DNA of 64,000 bases, from contig CAJFTG010000003.1 in NCBI GenBank assembly GCA_904419875.1, forward strand, positions 38,044 to 102,043, read 5' to 3'. The translations under genes were made by a program, and so were the position numbers. The notes under the pieces are model-generated. The model saw nothing but the letters and a program-made list of their open reading frames with translations. It searched no databases and was not told the origin of the DNA. Origin of the DNA: Candidatus Avimonas caecicola (lineage in GTDB: Bacteria; Bacillota; Clostridia; Oscillospirales; Acutalibacteraceae). Positions 15,853 to 25,050 of this stretch are shown here, piece by piece (positions within the stretch are counted from its first letter, which is position 1; the number at the start of each line of letters is the position of its first letter).

Positions 15853-16707
15853 ATGAAGAATACGATGAAAAAGCCGGTGGCAATTCCGGTAGAAAAATTG
15901 CGTCCCTTTGCCGGACACCCGTTCAAGGTCAAGGACGATGACGAGATGAACACGCTGATCGAAAGCATACAGACGCAAGGCGTTCTCTCACCGCTGATCG
16001 TCCGACCGATTGAAAATACAGAGGAATATGAAGTCGTAAGCGGCCACCGCCGCTTACACGCCGCACAAAAGGCAGGGATTACCGAGGTCCCTGCCTTAAT
16101 TTATGCCCTTGACCGGGATGCTGCCGCCATTGCGGTGGTGGACAGCAACCTGCACCGGGAGCATATTTTACCCTCTGAAAAGGCGTTTGCGTATAAGTTG
16201 AAAGCTGATGCCCTGAAGCATCAGGGACAAAGAACAGACATAACTTCGGAGCAAATTGCACCGAAGTTGTCCACGGAAGTAATCGGAGAGCAAGAAGGAA
16301 TCAGCAAGGATACCGTTAAGCGCTATATCCGCCTGACCTATCTCATTCCTGAGTTCCTTGAAAAGATGGATAAAGGCGAAATCGCCCTGTCCGTAGGTGC
16401 GGAGCTTTCGTTTCTTGACGAATTCAGCCAGCGGGAGGTGCTGGAGCAGTGCGCTATCAACGACTGCACCCCGTCCTATTCACAGGCATGGCGGATGCAC
16501 AAGGCTGACCGGGAAGGGACGCTGACCACGGCGGTCATTCAAACCGTTATGTCGGAGGAAAAAGCTAACCAGAAGGCTCGCCTTAAAATCCCAATGGAGC
16601 GCATCCGAAAGTATTTCCCGCAAAGCTATACCGCCGCCCAGATCGAGGATGCCGTGGTGAAGCTCTGCGAGCGGGACTACCGCCGACGAACCGACCGGGA
16701 GCGATAA
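15853..16707 (+). CDS. parB: ParB/RepB-like nuclease-domain DNA-binding protein
   Basis: 284 residues with the ParB N-terminal domain (IPVEKLRPFAGHPF, VSGHRRLHAAQKAG, NLHREHILPSEKAFAYK) followed by a helix-turn-helix region (ISKDTVKRYIRLTYLIPEFL). No parA-type Walker ATPase is nearby. It may act as a regulator or in replication or segregation together with the ParM system. ATG 15853 is chosen over an upstream in-frame ATG because GAGGT is well placed before it. Confidence 0.82.
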   Translation: MKNTMKKPVAIPVEKLRPFAGHPFKVKDDDEMNTLIESIQTQGVLSPLIVRPIENTEEYEVVSGHRRLHAAQKAGITEVPALIYALDRDAAAIAVVDSNLHREHILPSEKAFAYKLKADALKHQGQRTDITSEQIAPKLSTEVIGEQEGISKDTVKRYIRLTYLIPEFLEKMDKGEIALSVGAELSFLDEFSQREVLEQCAINDCTPSYSQAWRMHKADREGTLTTAVIQTVMSEEKANQKARLKIPMERIRKYFPQSYTAAQIEDAVVKLCERDYRRRTDRER

Positions 16708-16720
16708 GGAGGTGTGGCCT

Positions 16721-16909
16721 ATGGGAGAATATCGCAAGATCGACTACACGCAGGTCGCACTGCCGGAGGAACTGCTTACCTCCTTTGCCAAGGCCATGCT
16801 CCCGGAGCTGCGTAAGTTTTACGCCAGCGACGAGGGCAGGGCCTATTTTGCAAAGTGGCTTCTGAAGCACCCGGAATATGCGGCACATTCGACACCGGAG
16901 AGCGGATGA
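16721..16909 (+). CDS. Small hypothetical protein of the element
   Basis: 62 residues, preceded by AAGGAGG. The sequence (YRKIDYTQVALPEELLTSFAKAMLPELRKFY) is unknown to me. Genes of this size lie between parB and the serine recombinase in related elements. Function unknown. Confidence 0.55.
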   Translation: MGEYRKIDYTQVALPEELLTSFAKAMLPELRKFYASDEGRAYFAKWLLKHPEYAAHSTPESG

Positions 16910-16940
16910 CTATAATAAAAATCGGAGAGGAGGATTCTGT

Positions 16941-18452
16941 ATGAATGTAGTCATTTACGCCCGCTTTTCCAGCCACAGCCAGACGGAGCAGTCCATTGAG
17001 GGACAACTCAAGGTGTGCTATGAATATGCGGAGTCGAATCATTATACCGTTGTCGGAGAATATATTGACCGGGCCATCAGCGGCACCACGGACAACCGTG
17101 CCGAATTTCAGCGGATGATCTCCGACAGCGACAAGCACACCTTTGAGGGCGTTTTGGTATATCAGCTGGACCGTTTTGCCCGCAACCGCTATGACAGTGC
17201 TATCAACAAGGCGAAGCTGAAAAAGAACGGTGTCCGGGTGCTGTCCGCCAAAGAGAATATTGCGGATGACGCTTCCGGTATCTTGGTGGAGGGCGTTCTG
17301 GAAAGTATGGCGGAATACTACTCCGTGGAGCTTTCTCAGAAGATCCATCGGGGTATGGCCATCAATGCCGAAAAGTGCCTGTCTAATGGCAGCAACCCCG
17401 GCCTGGGCTTCAAGGTCGATGCCGAGCGGCGGTTCTATGTGAATGAGGAGGAAGCCGCCATTGTCCGTGAGATTTATGAGCGCTACGCCAGCGGCGAGAC
17501 GAAAGCGGAGATCATCCGGGATCTGAAACGGCGCAGGGTCAAGACCTCCCTCGGCAAGGAATTTAGTCCCAACAGTCTCAGTCACCTGCTCAGCAACAAG
17601 CGTTATATCGGCGTCTATCTTTACAAAGGAAAGGAAACACCCGGCGGGATGCCTCGCATTCTGGATGATGACTTATTTTACCGGGTGCAATCGATGATGA
17701 ACAAAAACAAAAATGCGCCGGCTCGAACTCACGGCGAGGGCGAATATCTGCTGACCACAAAGCTATTCTGCGGACACTGCAAGGAAATGATGGTGGGCTA
17801 CGGCGGCACCAGCAAGACCGGCAGGCAGTATCACTACTATATGTGCAAAAATGCCCGCAGGAAAAAGTGTGCCAAGAAGATCGTCAGCAAGTCCTACATC
17901 GAGGACCGTGTGGTCAACGAGTGTTTGAAAATGCTGACCGAAGAGAAAATCCGCTTCATTGCCAAGAAAGTGGCTGAGGAGTGCGCTAAAAGCCCGGATA
18001 ACCTGACTGCCAAGGCGCTGAAAAAGGCGATCCGAGAGGCGGACACGGCCATTGAGAATCTCTGGAAGGCCATTGAGCAGGGGCAGGCCGTGGAAATGCT
18101 GACGGAACGGCTCAACAAGCGCATGGCGGAAAAGGCGGAGCTGGAGGCGCAGCTCGCTATTGAGGAAAATAAGAAGATCACGCTGACGGAGGCACAGATT
18201 TTGGCGTTTCTGGACTATGTATGCGAGATGCCCGCCGACGATGTGAATAAGCGCCGAGCCATCATCAACATATTTGTTCATTCCGTCTACCTGTATGACG
18301 ATCACTTTACCCTCATCATCAACGCCAGCAAGAAGCCGTTGAGCATTGACAATATCCCGCTGGATGATATAGAAACGGCATTTAAAGGCGAAACCGGAGC
18401 TTCAGAGAGGTGTTCATCCTTGAGCACCCCTGCTCCACCAGACCAGCAGTAA
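16941..18452 (+). CDS. Large serine recombinase (integrase of the element)
   Basis: 503 residues. The N-terminal resolvase domain starts YARFSSHSQTEQSIEGQ, with the catalytic serine at residue 10 or 11 and the conserved DRFARN stretch following. A recombinase domain comes next (AIVREIYERYASGETKAEIIRDL), then a zinc ribbon (CGHC, then CKNARRKKC) and a long coiled-coil region (about 345-420), as in Tn4451 TnpX-type enzymes. It is the last gene of the block and probably integrates and excises the element. Its final codons read through a tRNA-end-like CTCCACCA at 18432-18439. Confidence 0.88.
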   Translation: MNVVIYARFSSHSQTEQSIEGQLKVCYEYAESNHYTVVGEYIDRAISGTTDNRAEFQRMISDSDKHTFEGVLVYQLDRFARNRYDSAINKAKLKKNGVRVLSAKENIADDASGILVEGVLESMAEYYSVELSQKIHRGMAINAEKCLSNGSNPGLGFKVDAERRFYVNEEEAAIVREIYERYASGETKAEIIRDLKRRRVKTSLGKEFSPNSLSHLLSNKRYIGVYLYKGKETPGGMPRILDDDLFYRVQSMMNKNKNAPARTHGEGEYLLTTKLFCGHCKEMMVGYGGTSKTGRQYHYYMCKNARRKKCAKKIVSKSYIEDRVVNECLKMLTEEKIRFIAKKVAEECAKSPDNLTAKALKKAIREADTAIENLWKAIEQGQAVEMLTERLNKRMAEKAELEAQLAIEENKKITLTEAQILAFLDYVCEMPADDVNKRRAIINIFVHSVYLYDDHFTLIINASKKPLSIDNIPLDDIETAFKGETGASERCSSLSTPAPPDQQ

Positions 18453-18484
18453 CGAGGGGAGTTCGTACGAACTCCCCTCGTTTG
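18453..18484. terminator. Palindromic terminator after the serine recombinase
   Basis: CGAGGGGAGTTCG and CGAACTCCCCTCG form a long stem immediately after the TAA, followed by TTTGC. The T-run is short, but the stem is very stable. Confidence 0.6.
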
Positions 18485-18823
18485 CAAGTTGCGCACCGCA
18501 GGTTTTTATTCTGAAGTTTTGTGCCCGCGTTTATGGCGGGCATCTTTTTTGTCAAAGGGAATAAGCATGCCGGTGACTTTTGCAAGAACCTCCCGCAAGC
18601 GAAGCCGAAGCGTGCCGCGTTTTTTCAAAACGCCACAAGCGAGCAGCGGAGGCTCAGCGTCCCCCTTTCCGGAAAAGTAAATGTTGCGGGGTCCGTTTTG
18701 TCCCGTCTTTACAGAAGAATGTCGAAAGAGGTTGATCGTTGCAAAAGGATCGGTCTCTTTTGGCTTTATGATTCCGGGGGGAAAATAGAAAGTATGCGGA
18801 AGGAAAAGCAAAGGGAAAAGCAA
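18485..18823. other. Intergenic region at the right edge of the element
   Basis: No supported gene. A terminator-like hairpin CCCGCGTTTATGGCGGG followed by CATCTTTTTT lies at 18523-18550, and GAGGTTGATC/GATCGGTCTC with CTTTT follows at about 18729-18763. The host/element junction should lie in or just before this stretch. An open frame across it has no start signal and no recognisable product. Confidence 0.55.
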
Positions 18824-19327
18824 ATGGCAGAAATCGTGAAAGTTTACAAGGAGAAAGTTCCGGCAATGCGATTCATCGGGAAAAAGTACGACGATTTTGG
18901 GCATTGGGGCGATTGGTTCGCCAATGGCTGGTTTGATATTATTGAAAACGCAATGGGCGGCGTCGATTCGATTCGTCAGTTATGGAAAGACGGCGGCGCT
19001 TATGTCGGTCTCGAACGGCGCAAGGATGACGAACCCTTTGCGTATTGGATCGGCATGTTCGCCCAACCGGGCATTCAAGTTCCTGGCGGATTTTACTTTA
19101 TTGATTTTCCAGAGACTTTTTTAGGCGTTTGCTGGATCTATGGAGAAGAGGGCGCAACACACGGCATGACAGGCGCCTGTGCGCAAAAACTTGCGGATGA
19201 AGGCATAGAGATTGTGCCTGACCAAGACGGGGCGGTCTGGTCTTTTGAGAATTGTACATGCCCGCGGTTTACAACGCCGGATGAAAAAGGGAATGTCATA
19301 CTGGATTATTGCTATTTTGTGAAATAA
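18824..19327 (+). CDS. GyrI-like / AraC effector-binding domain protein
   Basis: A 167-residue stand-alone protein. VKVYKEKVPAMRFIGKKY at the start, a central FAYWIGMFAQPG and VILDYCYFVK at the end fit the GyrI-like effector-binding (SHV2 repeat) fold. No DNA-binding domain is attached. Such proteins bind or hydrolyse small hydrophobic compounds. The start could also be ATG 18794. No operon partner is present. Confidence 0.6.
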   Translation: MAEIVKVYKEKVPAMRFIGKKYDDFGHWGDWFANGWFDIIENAMGGVDSIRQLWKDGGAYVGLERRKDDEPFAYWIGMFAQPGIQVPGGFYFIDFPETFLGVCWIYGEEGATHGMTGACAQKLADEGIEIVPDQDGAVWSFENCTCPRFTTPDEKGNVILDYCYFVK

Positions 19328-19755
19328 GCAGATTTCGGATTCGAGAGTTCCAGTCTCTGCTCTGTTTTTCAAACCGATTTTTTGTACCACCATTGCCGGC
19401 GGCCGGCAATTCGCGGCGAGCCGCCGGCCGTTTGATCGAGCGGCCCGACCGGGAGCGGTGTCTTTTTGTTGCGTAAACCCAAGCCTGCGGCGGGCAAGCC
19501 GTGCTCCGCCGGCTTTTTCTGTGCTGAAGCGTTCCGCCTGCGTTTATGAACAGACGCCCTGCTGCCAACACATCCTAAAAAAGCGCAGTTTAAGGCAACC
19601 TTAAACTGCGCTTTTGTTTGGCGCTTTCGCATGAATAAGTCCCCGCTGAAGCCAGAGGCAGGACTCCAATCTGGGCGCGAGAATCCGGAAAGCGCAAAAC
19701 AAAAGGGATAAAAAGCTTTGAGCAATCCCGGCTGCCGCGGCGCTCCCGGGAGGGC
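19328..19755. other. Intergenic region with hairpins, no gene supported
   Basis: 428 bases between two convergent genes. The region 19395-19430 can fold (GGCCGGCAATTCGCGGCGAGCC). Open frames here lack start signals and read as low-complexity peptides. The only clear element is the strong bidirectional terminator at 19577-19615. Confidence 0.5.
19577..19615. terminator. Perfect bidirectional terminator
   Basis: AAAAAAGCGCAGTTTAAGG, CAA loop, then CCTTAAACTGCGCTTTTG: an uninterrupted stem with A-run and T-run, between convergent genes. Confidence 0.85.
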
Positions 19756-20274
19756 TTACCCGGGAAGGCGGTCTGTGCGCAGCAGGGAGTACATGCAGTA
19801 GTCGAGAATTTCCCCGCCCTTGCACACCCCGGCGCGCATCACGCCCTCCAGGGAGAAGCCGGCTTTTTCCAGCACCCGGCGGGAAGCGGCGTTGCGGGCG
19901 AAGGGTTCGGCATAAATCCGCACAATCGCCCAGCGTTCAAAGCCGAGGCGGCAGATTTCCTTTACGGCTTCGGTCATAATCCCCCGGCCCCAGAAGTCCT
20001 CGGCCAGCCAGTAGCCGAGTTCGGCGCTCCGGCGATAAACGTCCCCGCCGAGGGTCAGGGAGACGTTCCCCGCGGCGGCGCCGTCCACCTCAATCACCCG
20101 GAGAAGCTCCCGGCTTTCATCCGCGCCGCAGCAGTAGGCGGCATAGCTTTCCGCATCCTCCCGCGTATACGGGGAAGGGAAGAGGTCCCGCAGGTTGGCG
20201 GCGATTTTGGGGTTATCGGCAAAGCGGGCGATGGACGCGGCGTCCGCCGCCGTCCATCTGCGCAGAATCACCAT
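19756..20274 (-). CDS. GNAT acetyltransferase, RimJ/RimL type
   Basis: 172 residues. The acetyl-CoA loop is seen in AELGYWLAEDFWGRGIMTEAVKEI, with NAASRRVLEKAGFSLEG as the family's C-terminal motif. RimJ/RimL-like enzymes acetylate N-termini of proteins or small amines; the target is unknown. The start is placed at ATG 20274, preceded by GGAAAGGAGAACTG. A longer frame upstream is rejected. It follows the ABC exporter genes on the same strand but is separated by 77 bases. Confidence 0.8.
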   Translation of the reverse strand: MVILRRWTAADAASIARFADNPKIAANLRDLFPSPYTREDAESYAAYCCGADESRELLRVIEVDGAAAGNVSLTLGGDVYRRSAELGYWLAEDFWGRGIMTEAVKEICRLGFERWAIVRIYAEPFARNAASRRVLEKAGFSLEGVMRAGVCKGGEILDYCMYSLLRTDRLPG

Positions 20275-20351
20275 CGTACAGTTCTCCTTTCCATATAGAA
20301 AACGGGCTGCCGACGCCATGGCGTTGGCAGCCCGCTGCCTGCCGGCAGCGG

Positions 20352-22154
20352 TCAGTTGGCCGCCGGCGCCGGCACGCCCTGATCCTGGGCCTGGGCGGTG
20401 TACAGCGCATGGTACAGCCCGTGTTTGGCCAGCAGCTCGTCATGGCTGCCTTCCTCCAGGATGCTTTTGTTCCCGATATACAGGATTCGGTCGCAGTTTT
20501 TGATGGTGGACAGGCGGTGGGCGATGATCAGGGAGGTGCGCCCCTTCAGCAGCGCCTGGATGCCTTCCTGGAGAAGCCGCTCGGTCTTGGTGTCGATGGA
20601 GGAGGTGGCCTCGTCCAGAATCAGGATTTTCGGGTCGGACAGCAGGGTGCGGGCAAACGCGATGAGCTGCTTCTGCCCCTGGGAGAGCCGGCTGCCCCGT
20701 TCGTTGACCTCGGTGTAATAGCCGCGCTCCATTTCGCAGATGAAATCGTGGGCGCGCACCGCCTTGGCGGCCTCCATCACCTCGTCGTCGGTCGCGTCCA
20801 GACGCCCGTAGCGGATGTTATCCATGATGGTGCCGCTGAAAATGAAGCTGTCCTGCAGCATAATCCCCATCTGGGTGCGCAGGGAGTGGAGGGTGACGCG
20901 GGAGATGTCGTACTTGTCGTCCACGATCACCGCCCCGCCGCTGAGGTTGTAGAACCGGCTGATCAGGTTGACCACCGTGGTCTTTCCCGCGCCGGTGGGG
21001 CCCACCAGGGCGATGCTCTGGCCGGCTTCCACGGTGAAGTTCAGGTGCTCCAGGATGTTGATCCCGGGTTCATAGGCGAAGGTGACATCCCGGAAGGTGA
21101 CTTTGCCCCGGATTTCGGGCAGGTCGGGCGCGCCGGGCAGGTCGTCCACCACCACCGGCTCGTCCATGGTCTCAAAGATGCGCTCCAGATAAGCAATGTT
21201 GTTGATGAAGTTGTTGTAGATGTTGGCCAGGTTGGTGATCGGCTGCCAGAAGCGGCTGACGTAGTTCCCCATAGCCATGATTACGCCGAAGGAGACGAAG
21301 GCGCCGCCCATCCAGTACACGCCGGCGATGTACATGACGGTGAACACGATCTGAGTCAGCACCTCGGAGCATACCCACACCGAGTTGTTGATGTAAATTG
21401 CCTTGAGCCAGGCCTGGCGGCAGGCTTCCGCCAGCCGGCGCATGATGCCGATGTTTTCCTCCTGCCGGGTGAAAAGCTGGCTGACCCGCACGCCGTCGAT
21501 GCTCTCGGCCAGGTAGGCGTTGTAATTGGAATTTTTGTTGGACTGCCGCTGCCACGCCTTGCGCTGCCGGGGCTTCAGGATCAGGATGATCGCCACAAAA
21601 ACCGGCAGCCCGCCGATGATGATCCACGACAGGGTGACATCGGTGGAAAACATGAACACCACGATAAAGACGATGTTCACGATTTCCAGCACCATGTTGA
21701 TGATCCCGTTCGAGAGCATGTCGGCCACCGAGTTGACGTAGTTGATGACCCGCACCAGGATCTTCCCGGCGGGGCGGGAGTCATAATAGCTGAAGGGGAG
21801 CTTCTGCAGGTGGGCGAACAGGTCTTCGCGGATGTCATAGATGATGTCCTGGCTGACGTGCGCCATGATGCGGGAGCGGATGGTGGTGAACGCAATGCTG
21901 ACCAGGGTGAGGCCGATAAAGAGGACGGCCATCCGGCCCAGCAGCCCGTAATCCTGGTTGGGCACCGCATCGTCCAGCACCCACTGCATGATTTTGGGCC
22001 CGAACAGCCCCGCCACGCTGGCCAGGGCGCTGAGCGCGAAAGCGGCGATCATCTGCCATTTGTGCCGTTTGATGTACTTGAAAGCGCGCTTGAGGTGGGC
22101 AAAGCTGAAGGGGGATTCCAGGGTTTCGTCCACGTCGAACTTGTTTCTGGCCAT
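20352..22154 (-). CDS. ABC exporter half-transporter B (catalytically complete)
   Basis: 600 residues: a six-helix membrane domain (about 35-325) and a nucleotide-binding domain. Walker A is GPTGAGKTT, the signature is LSQGQ, Walker B is ILILDEATSSID with the catalytic glutamate, and the switch histidine is in IIAHRLST. It overlaps the upstream partner by TGATG, so the two are made as a pair. The likely complex is a heterodimeric MsbA/BmrCD-type exporter of lipids, peptides or drugs. AAGGAGGTG precedes the ATG. Confidence 0.88.
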   Translation of the reverse strand: MARNKFDVDETLESPFSFAHLKRAFKYIKRHKWQMIAAFALSALASVAGLFGPKIMQWVLDDAVPNQDYGLLGRMAVLFIGLTLVSIAFTTIRSRIMAHVSQDIIYDIREDLFAHLQKLPFSYYDSRPAGKILVRVINYVNSVADMLSNGIINMVLEIVNIVFIVVFMFSTDVTLSWIIIGGLPVFVAIILILKPRQRKAWQRQSNKNSNYNAYLAESIDGVRVSQLFTRQEENIGIMRRLAEACRQAWLKAIYINNSVWVCSEVLTQIVFTVMYIAGVYWMGGAFVSFGVIMAMGNYVSRFWQPITNLANIYNNFINNIAYLERIFETMDEPVVVDDLPGAPDLPEIRGKVTFRDVTFAYEPGINILEHLNFTVEAGQSIALVGPTGAGKTTVVNLISRFYNLSGGAVIVDDKYDISRVTLHSLRTQMGIMLQDSFIFSGTIMDNIRYGRLDATDDEVMEAAKAVRAHDFICEMERGYYTEVNERGSRLSQGQKQLIAFARTLLSDPKILILDEATSSIDTKTERLLQEGIQALLKGRTSLIIAHRLSTIKNCDRILYIGNKSILEEGSHDELLAKHGLYHALYTAQAQDQGVPAPAAN

Positions 22155-23932
22155 CAGCAGGCACCTCCTTCCGCCGCCGGGGCGGGCGCTGTTTCGCCGG
22201 ACGCCGCCCCGGGCAGGTCGTTTTGCAGGGCGAAGGTCTCCCAGTAATACCCGCGGTTGCGCAGCAGCTCCTCGTGGGTGCCGCGCTCCGCGATTTTCCC
22301 GTGTTGGAGCACGAGGATCTGATCCGCGTCCTTGACGGAGGAGATCCGCTGGGCAATGATGATCTTGGTGCAGGGGAAGGGCAGCCGGCGCAGCTGTTCC
22401 TGAATGTATTTTTCGGTTTCCATGTCCACCGCGGAGGTGGTGTCGTCCAGCACCAGCACCGCAGGGCGGATCGCCATGGCGCGGGCCAGCGCAATCCGCT
22501 GCTTCTGCCCGCCGGAAAGGCCGACGCCCCGCTCTCCCACGATGGTGTCGTAGCCTTCCGGCATCTTGGTCACAAAGTCGTCGGCCGCCGCGCGGCGGGC
22601 GAAATCGCGCGCCTCCTCCTCGCTCAGGGAGAGGTCGCCGAAGGCGACGTTGCCCTCCACCGTGTCGGAGAAAAGGAAAACATCCTGGGTGGCGGTGCCC
22701 ACGGCGCCGCGCAGCTGCTGCAGCTTCCACCGGCGGACATCGCAGCCGTCCATCCGCACCGCGCCGCCCTTCACATCGTAGAAGCGGGAAAGGAGATTGA
22801 TGATGGTGGTCTTGCCCGATCCGGTCGGCCCCATGATGGCGAGGGTCTGGCCGGGCTTCACGTCAAAGCTGACGTGGTCGAGCACCTTGACCGGGCCGAA
22901 GGAGAAGGAAACGTCGTCAAACTCGATGCGGCCTTCCACCGTCGGATGATCCTCGGCGTCGGGACGGTCGGAGATCAGCGGGCGGCCGTAATAAATCTCG
23001 ATGATCTTGTTGGCCGAGGTGAAAAACCGCTGGATATCGTTAATCAGGTTCCCCAGGTTGCGCATGGGATTGGCGAGCGCCCAGGACAGGGAGGTGAAGA
23101 TCGACAGCCCGCCGGCCGTCAGCTGGCCCTTCATGATGAAAAAACCGCCCAGAAAGATTGTGATGAGGGTCATCAGGTTGGCCAGGGTTTCGATAAAGGG
23201 GTAAAAGGTAAGCCAGAGCTTGTTGATGGAAAGGTTGGCGTCCCGGTAATTCTTGTTTTTCTCATGGAAACGCTCTTTTTCATAGGCTTCCCGGGTGAAG
23301 GCTTTCACCACCCGGTTGCCCGCGATGTTTTCCTGGGCGGCCGTGTTCATTTCCGAAAGGCGCTCCCGCATGGCGACGAATTTCGGATGCACCATTTTGG
23401 AGTACACCTTGGTAATGATCATCAGCAGCGGGGTCACCGCCAGCAGCGCCAGGGTGAGCTGCCAGTTGACGAAAAAGAAGAACAGCAGGGTGGAGGTGAA
23501 CATCATCACGCAGTCCACCACCTGATAGGCCAGGTAAGACAGGAAATGGCGGCACCAGTCCAGGTCCCCGGAGAGCCGGGTCATCAGATCTCCGGTGCGG
23601 TGGCGGTCGAAAAAGGCGCTTTCCTGATACTGCAGCACCCGGAACAGGTGCACGCGCAGGTTGTAGACGACATGCTGCGAAGCCTTTTCAAAGGTGATAA
23701 TCATGAAAAACCGCAGGCCCAGCCGGGTGAACTGCACCGCCAGCATACCGGCCAGCAGGGGGATGAGGGGCTCCGGGTTCTGCGCCATGATTACATCGTC
23801 CATCAGCAGGGAGGTCAAATAGGGGTTGATCAGCAGCATCGCGCTGGTGACCGCGGCCAGGACCAGCGCCAGGATGTACATTACGCGGTATTGCCTGCCC
23901 ATGTTTTTCCACAGCCATCGTATAGGAAACAT
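22154..23932 (-). CDS. ABC exporter half-transporter A (degenerate ATPase site)
   Basis: 592 residues, six-helix membrane domain and nucleotide-binding domain with Walker A GPTGSGKTT and signature LSGGQ. Walker B reads VLVLDDTTSAVD, so aspartate replaces the catalytic glutamate, and the switch region reads IIAQRISS, so glutamine replaces the histidine. Both changes are typical of the inactive site in heterodimeric exporters such as BmrC or TM287. MFPIRWLWKN is taken as start because upstream codons lack a ribosome binding site. Confidence 0.88.
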   Translation of the reverse strand: MFPIRWLWKNMGRQYRVMYILALVLAAVTSAMLLINPYLTSLLMDDVIMAQNPEPLIPLLAGMLAVQFTRLGLRFFMIITFEKASQHVVYNLRVHLFRVLQYQESAFFDRHRTGDLMTRLSGDLDWCRHFLSYLAYQVVDCVMMFTSTLLFFFFVNWQLTLALLAVTPLLMIITKVYSKMVHPKFVAMRERLSEMNTAAQENIAGNRVVKAFTREAYEKERFHEKNKNYRDANLSINKLWLTFYPFIETLANLMTLITIFLGGFFIMKGQLTAGGLSIFTSLSWALANPMRNLGNLINDIQRFFTSANKIIEIYYGRPLISDRPDAEDHPTVEGRIEFDDVSFSFGPVKVLDHVSFDVKPGQTLAIMGPTGSGKTTIINLLSRFYDVKGGAVRMDGCDVRRWKLQQLRGAVGTATQDVFLFSDTVEGNVAFGDLSLSEEEARDFARRAAADDFVTKMPEGYDTIVGERGVGLSGGQKQRIALARAMAIRPAVLVLDDTTSAVDMETEKYIQEQLRRLPFPCTKIIIAQRISSVKDADQILVLQHGKIAERGTHEELLRNRGYYWETFALQNDLPGAASGETAPAPAAEGGAC

Positions 23933-24084
23933 TGGATCACCGTTCCTTTCCCGTATAAACAGGAGGGCGTCTGTGCGTTTGAACCGTTTTGCTTGACGCA
24001 AACATTATAGCGAATGGTTCAAAAAAAGATAGCCCCTTGGCGAAGAAATGCTGTACGAATTTTCTGTGAAAAAATTAGAACAAA

Positions 24085-25050
24085 TTATATATTTATTTCT
24101 ACAACACGGCGGCATAGCGACGCCAGATCGTCCAGCGTCTCGATTTTCCCGGCTTCCGCCCGCAGGCCGGCCGCTCCCCGCAGCCCCCGCATATACCAGG
24201 CGGCGTGTTTGCGCGCCTCCCGCAGGGCGACCCGTTCGCCCTTGAGCCGCGCCGCCTCGGAAACCTGGCGCAGCAGCGCCTCCATTCGCTTGGAGACCGG
24301 CGGGTCGGGCAGCCGCGTCCCGTGGGAGAGGTAGGCTTCGATCTGGGAGAACAGCCAGGGCGCCCCGAGCGCGCCCCGCCCCACCATGATGAGGTCGCAG
24401 CCCGTCTGCTCATACATGGCGGCGGCCGCTTCCGGCGAGGTCACGTCCCCGTTGCCGATGACCGGGATGGCGACCGCCTTCTTGACCTCCCGGATGATAT
24501 CCCAGTCCGCGGGCGGGGCGTACATCTGCTCCCTGGTGCGGCCGTGAACGGCGACGGCGGCCGCGCCGCCCGCCTCCACCGCCTGCGCCACTTCCACGGC
24601 GTTGGCCTCGGCGGCGGAATAGCCCTTGCGGATTTTGGCGGTGACCGGCACCGGCACCGCCCCGGCGACGGCGGCAACGATCTGCCGGCAGAGCTCCGGC
24701 TCGCGCATCAGGGCGCTGCCGCAGTGGTTCCCCGCGACCTTGGGGGCGGGGCAGCCCATATTGATGTCGATTACGTCCGGGCGGCGCCGCATCGCCAGCC
24801 GGGCGGCGCGGGCCATGATTTCCGGGTCGTCCCCGAACAGCTGCACGGCGGCGGGGCGCTCCGCCCCGTCCAGCTCCAGCAGCTCGCCGCTCTTTTTGTC
24901 CTGAAAGCACAGGCCCTTGGCGCTCACCATCTCGCCGACCACATAGGCCGCGCCGAATTCCACGCAGAGCTTGCGGAAGGCGCGGTCCGCCACCCCCGCC
25001 ATGGGCGCGAGCGCGGCGTGCCCTGCGATCTCCACCGAACCGATGCGCAT
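24085..25050 (-). CDS. dusB: tRNA-dihydrouridine synthase, DusB type
   Basis: 321 residues, TIM-barrel flavoenzyme that reduces uridines in the tRNA D-loop. The start APMAGVADRAFRKLC, the catalytic cysteine in NMGCPAPKVAGNHCGSALM (about residue 98), HGRTREQMY and GNGDVTSPEAA (FMN phosphate site) are all present. A DVIDINMGCP context and the length fit DusB. It is transcribed away from polA, with their promoters in the shared 310-base gap. Confidence 0.92.
   Translation of the reverse strand: MRIGSVEIAGHAALAPMAGVADRAFRKLCVEFGAAYVVGEMVSAKGLCFQDKKSGELLELDGAERPAAVQLFGDDPEIMARAARLAMRRRPDVIDINMGCPAPKVAGNHCGSALMREPELCRQIVAAVAGAVPVPVTAKIRKGYSAAEANAVEVAQAVEAGGAAAVAVHGRTREQMYAPPADWDIIREVKKAVAIPVIGNGDVTSPEAAAAMYEQTGCDLIMVGRGALGAPWLFSQIEAYLSHGTRLPDPPVSKRMEALLRQVSEAARLKGERVALREARKHAAWYMRGLRGAAGLRAEAGKIETLDDLASLCRRVVEINI

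Larger units (their letters stand above)
1985..18480 (+). mobile_element. Integrated mobilizable element at tRNA-Ala
   Basis: The block from the 3' end of tRNA-Ala to just past the large serine recombinase holds the genes expected of an integrative mobilizable element: TnpV, ParM/ParR, MobC, MobA relaxase, ParB-like protein and a serine recombinase at the far end. Cargo genes are a restriction-modification operon and a protease-Panacea cassette. No type IV secretion genes are present, so transfer would need a helper. The left edge is inferred from the tRNA and the drop in GC after it. The right edge is uncertain: the last codons of the recombinase contain CTCCACCA, which matches the tRNA 3' end, but no long direct repeat is visible. 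Confidence 0.7.

Noticed and set aside
18406..18440. A second tRNA-like gene at the end of the serine recombinase
   Set aside because: Only GAGAGGT and CTCCACCA match the tRNA; the T-loop and stems between them do not fold, so it is at most an attachment-site resemblance.
19369..19725. 118-codon minus-strand open frame
   Set aside because: Arginine/proline-rich peptide, no ribosome binding site, contains the bidirectional terminator within its span.
20409..24010. Long plus-strand open frames over the ABC exporter genes
   Set aside because: Histidine- and aspartate-rich antisense translations of transporter codons, without start sites.
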